Source: Bog-756 sp963777665
Lineage (GTDB): Bacteria; Actinomycetota; Acidimicrobiia; Acidimicrobiales; RAAP-2
Length of the DNA stretch: 64,000 nucleotides
Direction of reading: 5' to 3'
NCBI GenBank assembly: GCA_963777665.1
Contig: CAVZRJ010000001.1
Coordinates: forward strand, 558,001-622,000
Positions 37,471 through 46,716 of the stretch are shown here, piece by piece; position 1 is the first letter of the stretch; every line of letters begins with the position of its first letter. The translations under genes and the position numbers were made by a program. Under the pieces are notes generated by a model. That model was not told the origin of the DNA and did not search any database. It saw nothing but the letters and a program-made list of their open reading frames with translations.

Positions 37471-40400
37471 TGCCGGACTCCGAACCCTCCACCGTCGCGG
37501 CCGGCGCCGGGTCCACCGCCCCGGACCGCACCCTCATCGGCCGTCTACGGTCGCCGAGCAGGCTGCGGACATCGGCCGACTACCTGGTCCTGGCCGTGTT
37601 GGCCCTCGTCCCCATGGTCGCGGCACAGCCCGGCGTGGTCAGCGACGACACCAAGACCTATCTCTACCTCGACCCGGGCCGCTACATCCGCCAGGCGGTC
37701 TCCCTCTGGGACCCGAGCGTCGGACTCGGGACGGTGACCCACGAGAACATCGGGTACCTGCTGCCGATGGGACCCTTCTACTGGGTCCTGGCCGAGCTGC
37801 ACGTCCCGCTCTGGGTGGCCCAGCGGCTCTGGATGGGCTGCCTGCTCTACGCGGCCGGCGCCGGCGTGCTCTACCTCTGCCGGGTCGTCGGCCTGTCCGG
37901 CCCCGGCCGGTACGTGGCCGCAGTGGGGTTCATGTTCACCCCCTACGTGCTCCAGTACGCGGGCCGGATCTCGGTCATCCTCATGCCGTGGTCCGGTCTC
38001 CCCTGGATGCTGGCCTTCGTGATCCTGGCCCTCCGCAAGGGCGGCTGGCGGTACCCCGCGCTCTTCGCTCTTGTGGTCGCCCTGGTCAGCGGGATCAACG
38101 CGAGCTCGATCCTCTACGTCGGCATCGCCCCCGCGCTCTGGCTGCCCTACGCGGTCCTGGTGGCCAAGGAGGCCACGTGGCGCCGGGCATGGGGTGTGGC
38201 GTGGAGGGTGGGCGGGCTCACCGCGCTCGTCTCGCTGTGGTGGGCCATCGGACTCCAGGTCGAGGCCGCCTACGGGGTCAACGTCCTCAAGTACACCGAG
38301 ACGGTCCCCGCCACCAGCGCTGCCTCCCTGGCCTCGGAGATCCTGCGCGGCCTCGGCTACTGGTATTTCTACGGCACCGACCGGGTCGGGCCCTGGACCC
38401 AGAACTCGATCGCGTACACCCAGAACATCCGGCTCATCGCCCTCAGCTTCACCGTGCCGGTCCTGGCCCTCCTGGCCGCGTTCATCGCCCGCTGGCGCTA
38501 CCGGTCCTACTTCATCCTGGTCACCGTCGTCGGCATGGTCCTCGCAGTCGGCCCCAACCCCTACCACCACGCGTCGGGTGTCGGCTCGGTCATCAAGGCC
38601 TTCATGGTCGACACGACCGCGGGCCTGGCCCTGCGCTCGACCGACCGCGCCTCCCCGGTGATCCTGCTCGGCCTGGCCATGTTCCTCGGTGCGGGGGTCA
38701 GCGCGCTCTCCTTCCGGGTGCGACGCACCGGGCTGGTCGTCGGGGCCTTCGTCGTGGCGGCGGTCGCCGCGGCCACGACGCCCCTGTGGACCGGCCAGAT
38801 CGTCGCGCACGGGTTCACCCAGCCCGCGGTGCCCCCGCAGTACGTGCGCCAGGCGGCCGCCGCGCTCGACACGTCCCATCCCGGGACCCGGGTCTACGCG
38901 CTGCCGGGCAACGACTTCGCCGCCCAGCGCTGGGGCGACACCATCGACACCGTCTACCCGGGACTGATGACCCGACCCTTCGTGACCCACGAGCAGCAGA
39001 TCATGGGGTCCCTGCCGACGGCCGACGTGCTCGAGGCGGTCGACGGTCCCCTGCAGGACGGGATCATGGACTGGAACACCCTCGCACCGATGGCGTCGCT
39101 GATGAGCGCCGGAGACGTGCTCGTGCAGTACGACCAGGCCTACGAGCGCTACGACACGCCCGACCCGCAGTCGGTGGCCCAGCAGCTGGTCACGACCCCG
39201 CCCGGGCTCACCAACCCCACGTCCTTCGGCTCCCCACGCCCCAACGTGCCCCTGCTCCCCCTCGTCGACGAGGCGTATCTGGGCCTCCCGCCCAACGCGG
39301 GCTGGCCCTCGCCGCTCGTCTCCTACACCGTTTCCAACCCCCGACCCATCGTCCGGACCGAGTCGACCACCGATCCCCTGGTGGTGGACGGGGACGCCGG
39401 CGGCGTCGTCGCCGCCTCGTCGGCGGGCCTGCTGAGCGGGAACCCGGCCGTCCTCTACGCCGGGACCCTGGACACCCACGCGACCTTGCGGAAGGAGACG
39501 CTGAGCAAGCCGGCCGACCTGGTGGTCACCGACACCAACCGCAAGCAGGGGTACCGGTGGAACTCGCTCAACGAGAACACCGGGTACACCGAGACCGCCG
39601 CCCAGGGACCCGACACCTCCGATCCGAGCGACGCGCCGCTCGACCTGTTCCCCGGTGGGCCGGCCGACGCCCAGACCACGACCGTGTTCCACGGGATCTC
39701 CTCGGTGACCGCCTCCTCCTACGGTTCCTCGATCACCTACCTTCCCGAGGACCGACCGGCCGCCGCGCTGGACGGCAACTCCCAGACGGCCTGGCTGACC
39801 GACTCCTTCACCCAGCAGGTCGGCCAGTGGTGGCAGGTGGTGGTCCTCCATCCGCGAGCGGCGAGCTCCCTCGTCCTCGTCCAACCCCAGACCGGGCTCC
39901 CCGACCGGACGATCAGCGCGGTGACCATCACCTTCGACGGCGGCCATCCGGTGACCCTCCCCTTGGGCCCGGCGTCGCTGACCCCGGCAGGACAGGTCGT
40001 GACCTTCCCGACCCGGACCTTCAGCACCCTGCGCATCACAGTGGCCGGCGTACGCGTCTCCGACCCCTCCTCGCCGGTCGGCTCGCGCAGCTCGGTGGGC
40101 TTCGCCGAAGTCGGCATCCCCGGCATCACCGCCGACGAGGTCGTCTCCCTACCCCAGGACCTCCTGCGTGCCACCGGAGCGGCCTCGGCCGGCGACCGGC
40201 TCAGCCTGATCATGACCCGGCTCCGGAGCTCGGGGGTCCCGCCGCGGCGGGATACGGAGCCTTCCCTGGCCCGCGCCTTCTGGCTTCCGACCGCGCGGAC
40301 CTTCTCCCTGACCGGCCAGGCCCGGATCTCACCGCTCATCCCCGATGACGCGATCGACCGGCTCGTCGGCCGCCCGGGCTCGGACTACACCGGGACGGTG

Positions 40401-41993
40401 GCCTACTCGGGAGGCCGTCTGCCCAACGACCTGCGGGCGGGAGCGGTCGCCACCATCGCCGACGATCCCAACACGATCTGGGAGCCCGGGTTCGGTCGCT
40501 CCCAGCAGGTCGGGCAGTGGCTCGAGTACCGCCTGCGTGCGCCGGTCTCCTTCGACCACCTGGCCCTGCAGATCGTGGCAGACGGCCAGCACTCGGTCCC
40601 GACCCAACTGACCATCGCCACCGACAGCGGCAGCGCCACCGTCCGCCTGCCGCCGGTGGCCGACGGCCCCGTCGCCGGCGGGCTGGTCGACGTCCCGGTC
40701 TCCTTTCCCACCCTCGACGGGCGGAACATCCGCGTCACGGTCGACGCGGTGGCCGCGGAGAACACCCTCGACTACTACTCCCAGACACCCATCACCATGC
40801 CGATCGGCATCGCCAAGATCGGAATTCCCGGGGTCTCGGCGCCGCCGCCTCCCGCCACCATCCCGTCCTCGTGCCGCGGTGACCTCCTCACCGTCGACGG
40901 TGCTCCCCTCTGGGTCAGCGTGTCCGGATCGACCGAGCATGCGCTGAACCGCGACGCACTGGCCGTCTCGCTCTGCGGTCCCGACGCCTACGGACTCGCC
41001 CTCGGCGCGGGGACCCACGTCGTCCGCTCTGCGCCCGGACAGGGCACCGGGTTCGACATCGACCAGCTGGTCCTCGACTCGGCCCCCGGAGGCGGGGCGA
41101 TGCCGCTGCTCTCCCCCACCCAGGTGCAGCCGCCCGCGGTGGCGCCGTCACCCAAGGTCACCGTCGACCATGCGACCGCCACCGCACTCCGCCTCACCGT
41201 CACCGGAGTCGACACCGCACGGGGGGCAGCACCGTTCGACCTCATCCTGGGCCAGAGCATCAACACCGGGTGGCAGGCCCGGGTGCCCGGCGGACCCGGG
41301 CTCGGCCGCCCGGTCCTCATCGACGCGTTCGCCAACGGGTGGCGCATCGATCCGGCCTCGGTCGCCGGGTCCGTCCACGACGGAACCCTCGAGGTCGACC
41401 TCACCTGGCAGCCGCAACAACGGGCCGACCTCGCGCTGATCGTCTCGGCGCTGGCCATTCTCGCGTGCATCATCCTCGTGTTCCTGCCCCGCCGGCGCCG
41501 CAAGGAGGAGCCACGCAAGGAGCTGGACGTCGACGACGACGCCACCCAGCCGACGCTGGCCGTTCCGTTCGGCACCGGAGACCAGCGGGCCCCGGTCACG
41601 ATCGCAGTGCCCGCCGCCCTCGTCACCGGGCTGGTGGCCGCGGCGATCGCCACGCCACTGGTGGGCGCGACGGCCGGGTTGGCCACCCTTGCGGTGCTGC
41701 TGGTGCCCCGCCTCCGGGTCGTCCTCGGGCTGCTGGCGGTGGTCTGCATCGTGGCCGCCGGCGTGTACGTGACGGTCCACCAGGCACACTCCCCGGTCCC
41801 CGACAACGGGGCGTGGCCGCAGTCGTTCGGCACGGCGGCCGAGTGGGCCTGGGCCGCAGTGGCGTTCCTGGGGGCGGAGGGGGCGGTGGACGTGGTGCTG
41901 CGGGCCCGCCGGCGCCGCGGGATCAGCTCTGCCGGGCGAGAGCCTCTTCACCGAGCGCCGCGAGAGCACCGCGTGCGGTCGCGTCCCAGGTGA
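37470..41993 (+). CDS. AftD-like alpha-(1->3)-arabinofuranosyltransferase (GT-C, DUF3367 type)
   Basis: 1,507 aa from GTG 37470 (VPDSEPSTVAAG); an ATG at 37428 is an alternative. AftD-type enzymes add alpha-1,3-arabinofuranosyl branches from decaprenyl-phosphoarabinose to arabinans outside the membrane. The N-terminal third has a GT-C multi-spanning region, with the acidic loop 'GVVSDDTKTYLYLDPGRYIR' after the first helix and 'LRSTDRASPVILLGLAMFLG' later. The middle holds two F5/8-type carbohydrate-binding-like modules ('DRPAAALDGNSQTAWLTDSF' and 'ATIADDPNTIWEPGFG'). The C-terminus has about four helices ('LIVSALAILACIILVFLP' onward). The last 24 codons overlap the convergent GT4 gene and look non-homologous, so the true end may be earlier. 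Confidence 0.85.
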   Translation: MPDSEPSTVAAGAGSTAPDRTLIGRLRSPSRLRTSADYLVLAVLALVPMVAAQPGVVSDDTKTYLYLDPGRYIRQAVSLWDPSVGLGTVTHENIGYLLPMGPFYWVLAELHVPLWVAQRLWMGCLLYAAGAGVLYLCRVVGLSGPGRYVAAVGFMFTPYVLQYAGRISVILMPWSGLPWMLAFVILALRKGGWRYPALFALVVALVSGINASSILYVGIAPALWLPYAVLVAKEATWRRAWGVAWRVGGLTALVSLWWAIGLQVEAAYGVNVLKYTETVPATSAASLASEILRGLGYWYFYGTDRVGPWTQNSIAYTQNIRLIALSFTVPVLALLAAFIARWRYRSYFILVTVVGMVLAVGPNPYHHASGVGSVIKAFMVDTTAGLALRSTDRASPVILLGLAMFLGAGVSALSFRVRRTGLVVGAFVVAAVAAATTPLWTGQIVAHGFTQPAVPPQYVRQAAAALDTSHPGTRVYALPGNDFAAQRWGDTIDTVYPGLMTRPFVTHEQQIMGSLPTADVLEAVDGPLQDGIMDWNTLAPMASLMSAGDVLVQYDQAYERYDTPDPQSVAQQLVTTPPGLTNPTSFGSPRPNVPLLPLVDEAYLGLPPNAGWPSPLVSYTVSNPRPIVRTESTTDPLVVDGDAGGVVAASSAGLLSGNPAVLYAGTLDTHATLRKETLSKPADLVVTDTNRKQGYRWNSLNENTGYTETAAQGPDTSDPSDAPLDLFPGGPADAQTTTVFHGISSVTASSYGSSITYLPEDRPAAALDGNSQTAWLTDSFTQQVGQWWQVVVLHPRAASSLVLVQPQTGLPDRTISAVTITFDGGHPVTLPLGPASLTPAGQVVTFPTRTFSTLRITVAGVRVSDPSSPVGSRSSVGFAEVGIPGITADEVVSLPQDLLRATGAASAGDRLSLIMTRLRSSGVPPRRDTEPSLARAFWLPTARTFSLTGQARISPLIPDDAIDRLVGRPGSDYTGTVAYSGGRLPNDLRAGAVATIADDPNTIWEPGFGRSQQVGQWLEYRLRAPVSFDHLALQIVADGQHSVPTQLTIATDSGSATVRLPPVADGPVAGGLVDVPVSFPTLDGRNIRVTVDAVAAENTLDYYSQTPITMPIGIAKIGIPGVSAPPPPATIPSSCRGDLLTVDGAPLWVSVSGSTEHALNRDALAVSLCGPDAYGLALGAGTHVVRSAPGQGTGFDIDQLVLDSAPGGGAMPLLSPTQVQPPAVAPSPKVTVDHATATALRLTVTGVDTARGAAPFDLILGQSINTGWQARVPGGPGLGRPVLIDAFANGWRIDPASVAGSVHDGTLEVDLTWQPQQRADLALIVSALAILACIILVFLPRRRRKEEPRKELDVDDDATQPTLAVPFGTGDQRAPVTIAVPAALVTGLVAAAIATPLVGATAGLATLAVLLVPRLRVVLGLLAVVCIVAAGVYVTVHQAHSPVPDNGAWPQSFGTAAEWAWAAVAFLGAEGAVDVVLRARRRRGISSAGREPLHRAPREHRVRSRPR

Positions 41994-43278
41994 ACCCCTG
42001 GGCGTGTTCGAGGGCCCCGACCCCCAGGCGGCGGCGGAGCACGTCGTCCCGGAGCACCGCGTCGAGTCCCCGCACGAGGTCGTCGCGGGTGTCGGCCAGG
42101 ATGCCCGAGCGCCCGTCCTGGACGGCATCCTCGTGTCCGCCGATACGGGTCACCACCGAAGGGGTGCCGCACGCGCCGGCCTCGGTCACCGTCATGCCCC
42201 ACCCCTCGCGCAACGAGGTCGAGGCGAGCGCCCAGGCACGTCGGTAGAGGCCGATCAGGTCGTCGTCGCTCACGAAGCCGGGGAGGCGGATCCATGTCTC
42301 CGCGCGGTGACCACGGATGCGTGCCTCGAGCGCGGGGCGCTCGTACCCCTCACCGGCGATGACCGCCTGCAGGTCGGGGTGGTCCGCCTTGAGTGCGACG
42401 AGGGCGTCCACGAGGAGGGCGAAACGCTTCACCGGGACCAGCCGGCCGACAGCGACCACCAGGGGAACCTCCGAGCGGTCACCACCCGGTGAGAAGCGCT
42501 CTTCGACGCCCGGCGGGGTCACCGAGATCCGCTCCGACCGCAGGTGCAGCCGGTCCACGATCTCCGCCTTTGAGGATTCCGACAGGGTCACGATCCGGCT
42601 GCGCCGGTAGCAGGGCGGGGCCACCCGGTGCTCGAGCAGGTACCCGAATTCGGCCATGCCGTGGGGCAGCACCATCCGCCACATCTCTGCGTGCACGTGG
42701 TGGAGGAAGGTGATCTGCGGGCTCCGCGACCAGAGCGGTGAGAAGAACGGCATGCCGTTCCAGATCTCCACCACCCCGTCCCCGGTCCCGATCCGTCCGA
42801 GCGCTCCCGAGAGGATCGACCGCGGGAACACCGAGTAGCGGCCCGCCCGACGGATGACCCGGTACCCGTCCCGGCGGATGACCTTGCGCCCGTCCGGGAC
42901 CGAGGAGGTGGTCAGGGAGACGTCGAGCCCGGCGTGTGACCATGCCGAGAGGATCCGGTGGGCGTGCAACTCCGAGCCGCCGGCCTCCGGGTCGTCATAG
43001 TCCCGCCAGGCCAGGACGTCGATCCGCCTGAGGCCTGCCCGCTCCGCGATCTCCCCGACAGCCATGCCGGCGAAGAGGGGAACCAATCCCTCCGCGTGAC
43101 CCTCGGCGACGGGCGGCCGGGTGGGCGCCGGGCCGGCGTCGGCCACCGGGTGCGCTGCCGGATCCCGGTCGGGGACCGGGACCAGCCGGGGGAAGGCCTT
43201 GTCGTCGGGGGCGACCCGGCGCTCGGCCGCCGCTTGGTTGCGCGACACCACGCCCGGTGTCCGTGCGCCCCGGCTCAT
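41923..43278 (-). CDS. Glycosyltransferase family 4 (GT-B)
   Basis: 451 aa from ATG 43278, overlapping the flippase stop (ATGA). GT-B transferase: N-terminal 'IDVLAWRDYDDPEAGGSELH' (acceptor-domain Gly loop), C-terminal donor domain 'VVAVGRLVPVKRFALLVDAL', 'AVIAGEGYERPALEARIRGH', and the nucleotide-sugar E-x7-E motif in 'STSLREGWGMTVTEAGACGT'. A Pro-rich 70-residue N-terminal extension precedes the fold. Probably cytoplasmic; it builds the lipid-linked glycan exported by the neighbouring flippase (inference). Convergent with and overlapping aftD by 71 bp. Confidence 0.9.
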   Translation of the reverse strand: MSRGARTPGVVSRNQAAAERRVAPDDKAFPRLVPVPDRDPAAHPVADAGPAPTRPPVAEGHAEGLVPLFAGMAVGEIAERAGLRRIDVLAWRDYDDPEAGGSELHAHRILSAWSHAGLDVSLTTSSVPDGRKVIRRDGYRVIRRAGRYSVFPRSILSGALGRIGTGDGVVEIWNGMPFFSPLWSRSPQITFLHHVHAEMWRMVLPHGMAEFGYLLEHRVAPPCYRRSRIVTLSESSKAEIVDRLHLRSERISVTPPGVEERFSPGGDRSEVPLVVAVGRLVPVKRFALLVDALVALKADHPDLQAVIAGEGYERPALEARIRGHRAETWIRLPGFVSDDDLIGLYRRAWALASTSLREGWGMTVTEAGACGTPSVVTRIGGHEDAVQDGRSGILADTRDDLVRGLDAVLRDDVLRRRLGVGALEHAQGFTWDATARGALAALGEEALARQS

Positions 43279-44945
43279 CGAAGAGCCCCCCCTGGCGCGG
43301 TGGCCGTGGTCATTGCAGCGGCGAGTGTATCGGACCCTGCCTCGCCAGACGTCGGACCGCTCGAGCGCGTTCCGACGTCGGGCCGCGGGGCGCCGGGTCG
43401 CCCGTGCCAGCCGCGCCGCCGGGTCCAGTGCTGCCCGCGGTGCCGGACGTGGATGGCGACGAAGGCGGCGGCCATCGCTGTGGCGAGCGCACCCTGCGCG
43501 ATGAGGTCGGCCCGGGCGGTTGCCAACGGATTGCCGCCGGCGGCGGTCACGAGGACCACGGCCAGGCCCGACCCGGCGACGAGGAGGAGCACGATCCACC
43601 GCGAGCCGGTGCCGAACAGGTAATTGGTCACGAGGACGGTGAAGGAGAGGCAGATCATGGCCCCGACCAGTGTGGAGAAGGCCGGTGCAGCCGTGCTCAG
43701 GCGGGCCGAGAAGACGAGGGTGAGGAACCATTTCGGGACCCAGACCGAGATCACGATCAGCGCGGCGGCCGGGACCGCGAGGAAGACGAGGGTGACCCCG
43801 AGTTGGCGTACGGCGTGCCCTCCCTCGTTCCAGCGGATGGTGGCTTCGGGCAGGAGGTAGGCGCCGAGTGCCAGGGCCCCGAAGACCAGCGCCTTGGAGG
43901 CCACGGAAATGGCCGCGTAGGGTCCGACCTGGGCGTGGTCGAGGCGACCGAGCAGGATCACGTCCACGTTCTGGAGGAGCCCGAGCAGGCCCAGGCCGAC
44001 GAAGGCGGCCGACACGTCGGCCATCAGACGCCTGCGGGCCAGGAGTGCCGCCGCACCCGGCGCGCCGGCCGGAACCGGTGCATCCCGGGGATCGGCCCAG
44101 GCTCTCGAGGCCAGCCAGCGGGCGTGGACGGTGGCCACCACCTCACCGGCGAACACCCCGAGGGCGTAGCCGGTCACGCCGAAACCCCCGGCCACCATGA
44201 CCAGGACGAAGCCCGTCCGGATGCCGCCTTCGACGAGCAGGTTGCCGGCGAGCGGGCGGTAGTGGCGGTGCGCCTGCAACAGACCCCGGTCCACACTGAG
44301 CAGGATCCAGATCCCGGCAGCCATCAGGATGAGGACGACCCCGCTCCCGTTGGGGAGCGAGAGCCATCGGGCGATGAATCCCTGGAGGGCCAGGACGAGG
44401 ACGAGCTCGACACCGATGCCGATGAGGGCGATCCGGTGGATCCGGGCCACCCAGGGGCGCACCCGGTGGGCCTGGCCGGACGCCTGGAGCCCGGTCACCC
44501 GGCGGACCACGCCGACCAGTACGGCCGACCCCGGCATCGACAGGATGAAGAAGAGCCCGAGCAGCTGGGCGATCTCACCGTAGGAGCGCGAAGACACCAG
44601 CCGGGCGACGGCGACCACCACGAGGGCCCCGGCCGCATTGACCAACATGCCGGCCACCGCGACCGGGCCGGCCTGGTTGAGTCCGGACCGCAGCGAGTCC
44701 CCCTGGCCGCTGAGCCCCGGGACCGGTTCGTCGGGAGGCAGCGTGACCATCGGGCCGCCCGCCACCGCGATTCCGACCGCGGGGGCGAACGCCGCGGACT
44801 CGGCCACCGGGTCGACCACCGTGTCGACCTCCTCGAGGATCACATCGAGACCGGGCACCCCGGGTGGACCGTCATGGGTGCGCCCGCCCGGGCTCCCCTG
44901 GTGGGCGAACGACCCCTCCGGTCGGTTCGGTGCGGAGGGATCCAC
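43275..44945 (-). CDS. Polysaccharide flippase-like multi-pass membrane protein (MOP/Wzx type)
   Basis: 556 aa. After a cytoplasmic Pro/Gly-rich N-terminus of about 85 residues there are some 12-14 hydrophobic helices, for example 'VAVAGMLVNAAGALVVVAVA', 'IAQLLGLFFILSMPGSAVLV' and 'VSAAFVGLGLLGLLQNVDVI', with the 'NxDxxxLGRL' pattern seen in MOP-superfamily exporters. It would move lipid-linked sugars or whole glycans across the membrane. It lies between GT4 (ATGA coupling) and the FAD protein, which fits a surface-glycan role. Confidence 0.82.
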   Translation of the reverse strand: MDPSAPNRPEGSFAHQGSPGGRTHDGPPGVPGLDVILEEVDTVVDPVAESAAFAPAVGIAVAGGPMVTLPPDEPVPGLSGQGDSLRSGLNQAGPVAVAGMLVNAAGALVVVAVARLVSSRSYGEIAQLLGLFFILSMPGSAVLVGVVRRVTGLQASGQAHRVRPWVARIHRIALIGIGVELVLVLALQGFIARWLSLPNGSGVVLILMAAGIWILLSVDRGLLQAHRHYRPLAGNLLVEGGIRTGFVLVMVAGGFGVTGYALGVFAGEVVATVHARWLASRAWADPRDAPVPAGAPGAAALLARRRLMADVSAAFVGLGLLGLLQNVDVILLGRLDHAQVGPYAAISVASKALVFGALALGAYLLPEATIRWNEGGHAVRQLGVTLVFLAVPAAALIVISVWVPKWFLTLVFSARLSTAAPAFSTLVGAMICLSFTVLVTNYLFGTGSRWIVLLLVAGSGLAVVLVTAAGGNPLATARADLIAQGALATAMAAAFVAIHVRHRGQHWTRRRGWHGRPGAPRPDVGTRSSGPTSGEAGSDTLAAAMTTATAPGGALR

Positions 44946-44963
44946 CGGACCGGCGCGTCCCGC

Positions 44964-46541
44964 TCAGCTGCCGCGGCGGGGCAGCACGGGCGCGTCGCGC
45001 CCGGTCGGTCCCGTGCCCGCCGACGTGGCGCGGTCGTCGCTCGTCTCGTGGTACTCCTCCTCCACGTTGACCGACCAGATGTCGTGCTGAGCACCGTGGA
45101 TGTTCTCGACGGTCAGCATCGCCGTGAACATCGAGTGGTCCTGATTGTTGTACTTGTGCATGCCGTTCCGACCCACCGGGTGCACGTTGGGGGCGTGCGA
45201 CTCGAACCAGCGGCGCAGCACGTCGACGTTGTCACGGTAGGAGTCGTCGTAGACCGGGTAGGCCTTCGGCATCCGTACGACGTAGCCGGCCTCGACGTCG
45301 GAGGGGTCGACCAACCCGATGGACGCGAGCTCCTTGGTCGCGAGCACCACCAGGTCGTCGTCGTCGAGGGTCCACAGCTCATCGCCCTCGAACACGAAGT
45401 ACTCCATCCCGAGGCAGGTCCTCCCGTCCTTGACCAGGTACGGCGACCAGGACCCGAAGTTCTGGATGCGGCCGACCTTCACGTCGGGGGCGTGGATGTA
45501 GATCCAGTTGTCCGGGAAGCCGCGATCCTCGGGGACGACCAGGGCCACCGTGAGGAAGTCGCGGAAGTGGAGGTCGTCGGCGGCCCGGAGCACCTCGGCG
45601 GGAACCGGCGGGTCCATCATGCGTGCCAGCTCGGGGAACGGCATCGAGGAGATCACATGGGAGGCCGGGAGCCGCTCCTCGACGCCGCCTCTCCGCACCG
45701 TGACCCCCACTGCGGCGCCGTGCTCGCAATGGACCCGGGTCACCGCAGTCTCCATCATGATCCGTCCGCCCAGGGCGAGTACCTGCTCGGCACAGTGCTC
45801 CCACATCATCCCCGGGCCGTACTTCGGATACTGGAACTCCTCGATGAGGCTGGTCACCTGCCGCGACTTGTCCCGTTGCCGCCGTGCGAACGAGGAGCGG
45901 ATCGGCTCCCACACCGCGTTCCAGAGGGACATCCCCTTGATCCGCTGCGCCCCCCAGTCGGCCGAGATCTCAGAAGCCGACACCCCCCAGACCTTCTCGT
46001 TGTAGGTCTTGAAGAAGTGGTGGTAGAGCCGCCACCCGTAGTTCGAGACGATGTACCCCTCGAGCGTGCTCAAGTCCTTGGGAGGGCGGACACGCACCCA
46101 GAGGAAGGAGAGCCCGCACCGCACGGCTTCGACGATTCCGAGGTTGGAGAGGGCGTTGCCGAGCTTGATCGGATAGTCGTAGTACTTCCCGCCGTAGTAG
46201 ATCCTGCTCATCCGCGGACGGAGGAGGAAGTCCCCGGGAGGGAGGACCTCGTGCCAGAATTCCTCCACGGGGGTGACCTTGGTGAAGAACCGGTGACCAC
46301 CGATGTCGAATCGCCAGCCGTCGCGTTCCACGGTCCGGCTGATCCCCCCGACGACACCGTCCTGCTCGACGACGACCACCGGGTCACCCGCCGTTGCCAG
46401 CCGGTGAGCGGCGGTCAGCCCGGCCGGCCCACCCCCGGCGACGACCACGGGGCGATCCGGCGTCGGGATCGGCTGGTCTGCTGCGGACGGTTCGGGCACG
46501 TCAGCGTCGGGAGTGCTCACTGGCTCGGTCGGCGATGCCAT
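44964..46541 (-). CDS. FAD-dependent amino-oxidase-like protein (UDP-galactopyranose mutase-like clade)
   Basis: 525 aa. FAD-binding Rossmann motif 'VVVAGGGPAGLTAAHRLATA', then 'VVGGISRTVERDGWRFDIGG', 'HRFFTKVTPVEEFWHEVLPP', 'SRIYYGGKYYDYPIKLGNAL', and substrate-domain 'FFKTYNEKVWGVSASEISAD' with 'VGRNGMHKYNNQDHSMFTAM' near the C-terminus. The layout resembles UDP-galactopyranose mutases and related NAD_binding_8/amino-oxidase proteins often found in glycan clusters. The reaction is not certain; a sugar-nucleotide mutase or dehydrogenase fits the neighbours. It is 18 bp upstream of the flippase and in the same direction. Confidence 0.8.
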   Translation of the reverse strand: MASPTEPVSTPDADVPEPSAADQPIPTPDRPVVVAGGGPAGLTAAHRLATAGDPVVVVEQDGVVGGISRTVERDGWRFDIGGHRFFTKVTPVEEFWHEVLPPGDFLLRPRMSRIYYGGKYYDYPIKLGNALSNLGIVEAVRCGLSFLWVRVRPPKDLSTLEGYIVSNYGWRLYHHFFKTYNEKVWGVSASEISADWGAQRIKGMSLWNAVWEPIRSSFARRQRDKSRQVTSLIEEFQYPKYGPGMMWEHCAEQVLALGGRIMMETAVTRVHCEHGAAVGVTVRRGGVEERLPASHVISSMPFPELARMMDPPVPAEVLRAADDLHFRDFLTVALVVPEDRGFPDNWIYIHAPDVKVGRIQNFGSWSPYLVKDGRTCLGMEYFVFEGDELWTLDDDDLVVLATKELASIGLVDPSDVEAGYVVRMPKAYPVYDDSYRDNVDVLRRWFESHAPNVHPVGRNGMHKYNNQDHSMFTAMLTVENIHGAQHDIWSVNVEEEYHETSDDRATSAGTGPTGRDAPVLPRRGS

Positions 46542-46716
46542 GCGGTGCGGTCCGTTTCTTGTCGGTGCGGGGCCCGGGTCCGGTTCGCGAGCCGGCGGTC
46601 GATGAGCGTCGGACCGTCCCGGTCATGGACCCCGGCCACGACCTGCCCCACAGGAGGATAGTGGCTCCCCCTCCCAGTCGTCGGGACCGATCCGGGACGT
46701 CCGGCCCGGCCGCTGC

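Noticed and set aside
37545..39947. 800-codon frame antisense to aftD, rich in Gly, Val and Asp
   Set aside because: Composition is the mirror of the real gene; no ribosome-binding site or domain.
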